Origin: Pterobdella sp. o SKG-2022
Lineage: Eukaryota; Annelida; Clitellata; Hirudinida; Piscicolidae
Reading direction: 5' to 3'
Length of the DNA: 64,000 nucleotides
Assembly (NCBI GenBank): GCA_964035795.1
Contig: OZ038326.1
Span: 5,226,889 to 5,290,888, forward strand
Part shown: piece after piece, positions 59,406-64,000 of the stretch
Numbering within the stretch: position 1 is the first letter of the stretch
Layout of the letters: every line of letters starts with the position of its first letter
The notes under the pieces: model-generated
Database searches by the model: none
The model's input: only the letters and a program-made list of their open reading frames with translations
Told to the model about the DNA's origin: nothing
Position numbers and translations under genes: made by a program

Positions 59406-62400
59406 GTTAACATTATTTTTATTATTGTGTTACTGTTATTATTTCTCCTATTGACAATGTTTGTTTTCTCCATCATAATTTTAGTTACTTTTTAAATTAG
59501 TATTTTTCAATATAAATATTGTTTTTTTTATTTTTATGATTTATTTTACTATTGTTCTTATTATTCAGGTTTTTATTTCCAACATTAATATCGCAATGTC
59601 TTTTCTATGATAAACTTATTTTTTGTAACTATCCAGAGACATCGTATGTATTTTTTTTCAAAATTTACGCTAACGTTTATGATAAGGCTAAACTTATCGA
59701 AAATTATAGCTTTTCATTTTTAATAAATGTATTTAAAAATTCCTTTTAATTGATGTTTTTCGTTAAAAAACACATTTTTCATTTATATTAGTGTTTTCAA
59801 GATTATTATTTTAATTAAGTGTCTTTATGCAAATTAATTTTTTTTTGTTGGTGAAACACATGTATTTGTTTTCAAAAAAAGTGACAAAATTGAATCTAAA
59901 AAAAAGGAAAGAATAAAAAGCAATATGAGAATAGAGAATTAACTAAAAACTAAATAATGAACGAAATTAACTAACGGAAATAAAAGAAAAAAAATTTTAT
60001 AAAATGGCAAGAGAGAACAAAACTCAAGTGTAAGACAAACTAAGAAGATACCGCACATTACCACGAACAATGGCCAGTGAAAAATTTCAAAGAACCATTT
60101 AGTTTCTCTAGGCTCATCTTTAGCTTGGGATATGCAATTTCCCTAATCAGACAAAAATGAAAAAGCATGAGAACCAAAGATACCGGAGAATTGTTTTTAA
60201 ACTTTATAAACATGAATTATTTGCATCCAAAAAATTTATGATACACTCTCACCAAATAAAACTTTTTCAAATGTTTTTTAAAAAACAAAAAAAATATTTA
60301 TAAAAAAAAAATATAAGAAAACAATATAACAAATAATATTGGAAATATATTTAGAATCGTCCATACTTCTGTGTTCAGTATTGTCATAATTCAATTTATG
60401 AATGTCCCAAAAATGCACAAAATACTTTTCATAACTCCAATGTCAAACGTGGCTGCGGAGCTCTGCGGTCATAGAACTTGTTACAAACTCACTGCGCCAA
60501 AACATTTTTTTGAAATAAAATATTTTGTTATCCGAGATTTCACCGGAGCTTTAATATCCATATTTATTTGTTGTGTGGTTTAAAAAAGGGTTTTTTTTGT
60601 GGAAGTGTTCAGAAAAAAATTCAAAATTATAATTGATGGCGACTCATATGGGTTTTGAAGTGTTTGGAAAAACTTTTGAAAATAGCATTAGACGCAGGTT
60701 GAATGAGTAATCCCAAAAGGATGAAGATGGGTGGAAAAATTCCACCTCGTAATCGATTTTAGTGCAAGGATTTTAAAGTTACGTCACTGTTGACGTCATA
60801 CGTATCTAAAAATGGATGATTGGAGGGTAGGGTGAGATTTCGATAAGAGTAATTGCTTTTTAGTTCAATATGAAATGGTAGGACCTTGTGTTAACAGCTG
60901 GGAAGTTTTTGGTGGGACATTGGTTAGTATGATTAGGAAAGAGATTAGTGTTTTGCACTTATGTATGTCTTTTTGAAGACGTCTTTATGTATTATTAGAA
61001 ATTAATTTGTATAATTATATATTATCATACATTTTTCACATAATTTCTTTTATTTATTTATACTAAACTTTCACTTATGTTTGCATTGAAACCTTTAATT
61101 GAAATTATAAAATTTTGTATATTTATATAAGTCAGCCTGTGAAAGGTGATTGGTCGAGCGTTAAATCCCTGATTCATCGTGTCAGCATTTAGCATCTGTT
61201 CAGTTGTGCATGGGACATAAATTGAATTTGTAGCCAGTCTTTGAGGTTCATGATATTGAGCGCTGTATAAGTTCAACTTTACTTTTTTAAAATTTAACTC
61301 TGAAGCTACGAGGTCAACTAAAAGTCCAACTCTGCAAATAACTTTAGAAGCAACTGAATAGTTTAAAACTTTCAATAACTATAACTTAAACAAATAAACT
61401 TGTTACAGATCATATTGATAAAATAATTTAAAATACAAATCCAAATTTTTGTTGATAAACAGTGATATTATCACTCTCAAATGTTTGCTCATTTATCATT
61501 GAATAATCAGCATATCTATATTTATTTATTTACCTAGAATTATTTTAAAATATTTTTATTTATTTAATAATACCTGTAATCATTTAATAATATTTTTAAA
61601 TATTTAAAAATACCTACATTTATTTGAAAAATACCTTCACTTTTTCTGAAATACCTTCATTAATTTCACAATACCTAGGTTCATATAATAATAACAGGAA
61701 TTTATATCATACACAAAAATTTCAAAATTTCAATTTGTGTGTTAATGTTTTTTAGTAGGTTGATTCAATTTAGATATCAAAATTTATTCAATGGTTTCAT
61801 ATTTTGTCCAATTTTAATTTTTTTTTTAAACAATTATTTTTTTTTATAGTCATTATTAATTATTTTGTATCACTACATAATTTTTTTTACATGATTTCAT
61901 GTTGTTATACAGCATGATAACTACTTCTTATCCATTATTTAATTTTATTTCTGCAATTAATTATTCAATTTAACGATGCGACAACGACCGTTAGAGTACT
62001 AAAGATTTTCCTACAGGGTTAACCTCATTAAACGGCTAGCTTCATCAGCGAAAATCATTCACCATTATCATCCACCATGCAAAAGTATTTAAATAGATTT
62101 AATTAAAAATTCCCAATCATGAAGGCTATTTTGAGGAAAGGCAGCACAGAAGGAGAAAGTAACGAGAATAAGGTTTGAGCAGGTACAAACTGTCTGGTGA
62201 AAAAGTCACACGTATTGTTGAAAACAAATTAATAACAAAAAAAACACATTAAGGGTAGAATAATTTATTTTGGCGTTTTATTAACAAAAACTTTTTTTAT
62301 ACGTAATTCTTTGTATTCCTTGTCTTTCAAACTTGCAACTTTTTCTGTGCCACGTATGTTGAGTTTAAATTGAAAGAGTGCTCGTACAGGAACAAGCAAT

Positions 62401-63539
62401 AGAGGTCTTCGAGAGTTTTAAAAGGCATCAATTGTATGGAAAAATTATATAAAATTTATTACTAATTTTTATATTATTAAAAAAATCCAACTATTTATGA
62501 TAATTATAATTAGAAGTAAATTTTAAAATTTTCCAAAAAAAAATATATAATGTCTTATATACAAAAACCGGAGATTTTTTGAAGTGTGTTGAAGAGCGAT
62601 GAGAGGAATTATTTTGAAGATTAAGATGCGTTGTATTAGAAGATTCACGTTTTTAATTATTTCTTCATTTTATAAGTTTTTTCCCCAGAAATGGTTCAAA
62701 ACGACCAAAGGAAACACTAATTATATAAATCATGAACAGACTTGGATTAAAAATAAAGACATTAGAACTTTTTGAGGGTTTTTTATCAACAAAACCTTTG
62801 ATGACAAAAACGAAATTTGCTGCGGCTAAACAAAAGCAAGGATGTATTTTGATAAAGAGTACTATTAGAAACACTATAAAATTTTTAATTTTATATGAGT
62901 GTTATGCATGTTAGAAAAAATTATGAAGATATCGGAAGTTTCATTGTTCAACATTAGATTTATTAAACTTTTGAAACGCAAAGAAACCTATGAAAATTGA
63001 AAGTAAAATATTTTTAAAAAATTCTAATTCATGCAGCATTAATAAATTAATGGGTTCAATAAAGTTCAAAATGAAAAAAATTACTTTCAAGAACCTAGCA
63101 AAGATAAATAAAACAGGTTTTCAAATTAAATTTTTTTTCTAAAGCTGGCAAAACCTCTAAAACTCTCTGCCAAAATTTCACTCTGCAAATCAAATAGATT
63201 CAATAGTGTCAAAAATTAACAGAGGATAAATTATTTCCGCAATTGAAAACAAAGAGAAAAATAATTTTTTGCCTTTAGTGTGGGAAAGTTTTTTGCAAAA
63301 CTTCGTAAAAAGCTATTAAAAAAGAACAAAACCATTTGGAAGATCGATAGAAGATATTAAAACGTGCAAAAGTCATATTCAAGCAAAAAAGATTGAACCT
63401 TGGATCAAACTCACCGAGAATTTTTATGAAAAGCCATAAGATGTAATCTGCTTAATGAATACTTCATTTTTGTTCCCATTTATCTGTGACAGACTACTTT
63501 CTAATCATTGTAATTTGTTTGAAATTAATTTCTTTGTTT
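59406..63539. other. AT-rich stretch, probably a long ErbB-like intron
   Basis: No further receptor exon was recognised: I looked for cysteine-rich, second L-domain and transmembrane sequence on the plus strand. Two CRE-like sites occur at 60779-60786 (TTACGTCA) and 60791-60798 (TGACGTCA). The open frames here are low-complexity. Confidence 0.45.
60779..60798. promoter_or_regulatory. Paired CRE-like sites
   Basis: TTACGTCA and an exact TGACGTCA palindrome, 12 bases apart start to start (about one helical turn). This is an arrangement that could bind bZIP dimers side by side. If the receptor gene extends through here, it would be an intronic enhancer. Inference only. Confidence 0.25.
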
Positions 63540-63702
63540 TTTTTTAGGTCGACTTTCAGTTACATTGGGGTTTTTTTTACATAACAGATGTTTCACATGG
63601 CGCTACTCCTTGTGTGTATAATTGTCGGCCCGCGCGGGATTGAACCTGGTTACTTTAGATAACTAGTCTAACGCTCTACCAGCTGAGCTATGTGGGCCGA
63701 CA
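63540..63702 (-). repeat. tRNA-derived SINE, family A
   Basis: Minus strand: GGCCCACATAGCTCAGCTGG, TAGAGCGTTAGACTAGTTAT, GGTTCAATCCCGCGCGGGCC, then GTAGCGCCATGTGAAACATC, CTGAAAGTCGACCTAAAAAA. The acceptor-like ends pair (GGCCC/GGGCC). It is the better-kept of the two family A copies, with its poly(A) tail as poly(T) at 63533-63545. Confidence 0.85.
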
Positions 63703-63896
63703 ATTTAAGTTCAGTATTTTGCTCATTCTTTTCCATTTTTGAATTAATTTTTTACTATTTTTCATATGAGATCAGTACATTTATCAATCAAAAACATTCA
63801 GAGTTTTTGATAAGTGCACCCTCACCATAAGTCGTTGACATATGAGTTTGACAAATTTTTCTAAATACGTCAAGCCTCTAAAAAGTACAGTTATTA

Positions 63897-63983
<87 letters not shown>
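63897..63983 (+). repeat. (ATT)n microsatellite
   Basis: About 29 uninterrupted ATT units near the window end. Confidence 0.97.
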
Positions 63984-63987
<4 letters not shown>

Positions 63988-64000
63988 TTAATTTATAGCT

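Noticed and set aside
63612..63702. A functional tRNA-Thr gene
   Set aside because: The D and anticodon arms fold, but the T stem is mispaired, and a SINE body and poly(A) tail follow as in the copy at 30224.

Overview
This is AT-rich (roughly 70% A+T) animal nuclear DNA. Its genes are cut into many short exons by GT-AG introns, and it carries tRNA-derived SINEs, foldback elements and many di-, tri- and tetranucleotide microsatellites. The gene set (UBA6, p70 S6 kinase, TMEM101, Tribbles, ErbB receptor, insulin-like peptide) fits an invertebrate metazoan. UBA6 and TMEM101 argue against an insect or nematode. A tunicate or other marine invertebrate is plausible, but I cannot fix the lineage from sequence alone.

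Layout. 3249-5461 (-): complete secreted type-B carboxylesterase, four exons. 6859-8026 (-): possible small single-pass membrane protein gene, four exons. 8411-20104 (-): complete UBA6-type E1, 34 exons, closing in frame to 1017 aa; the only assembly gap (200 N) lies in its last intron. 21826-22207 (-): a two-exon insulin/relaxin-like peptide precursor of 102 aa that no single long ORF reveals. 23443-32556 (+): p70 S6 kinase, about 465 aa. 34132-35142 (-): TMEM101 homologue, three exons, 263 aa. 38302-40787 (-): Tribbles pseudokinase, four exons, 444 aa. 41910-43507 (-): two isolated candidate 3' exon groups. 45538-59405 and probably beyond the window (+): signal peptide, first L domain and start of the cysteine-rich region of an ErbB/EGFR-like receptor; the rest was not found before 64000.

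Several genes belong to growth signalling (insulin-like ligand, S6 kinase, ErbB receptor, Tribbles, which in other animals targets AKT and COP1 substrates). They sit in mixed orientations with no operon-like spacing, so I treat the proximity as coincidence unless synteny shows otherwise. Exon coordinates were worked out by hand from splice consensus, reading phase and remembered family sequence. Every model marked complete closes in phase from ATG to stop, which is the main support for it.
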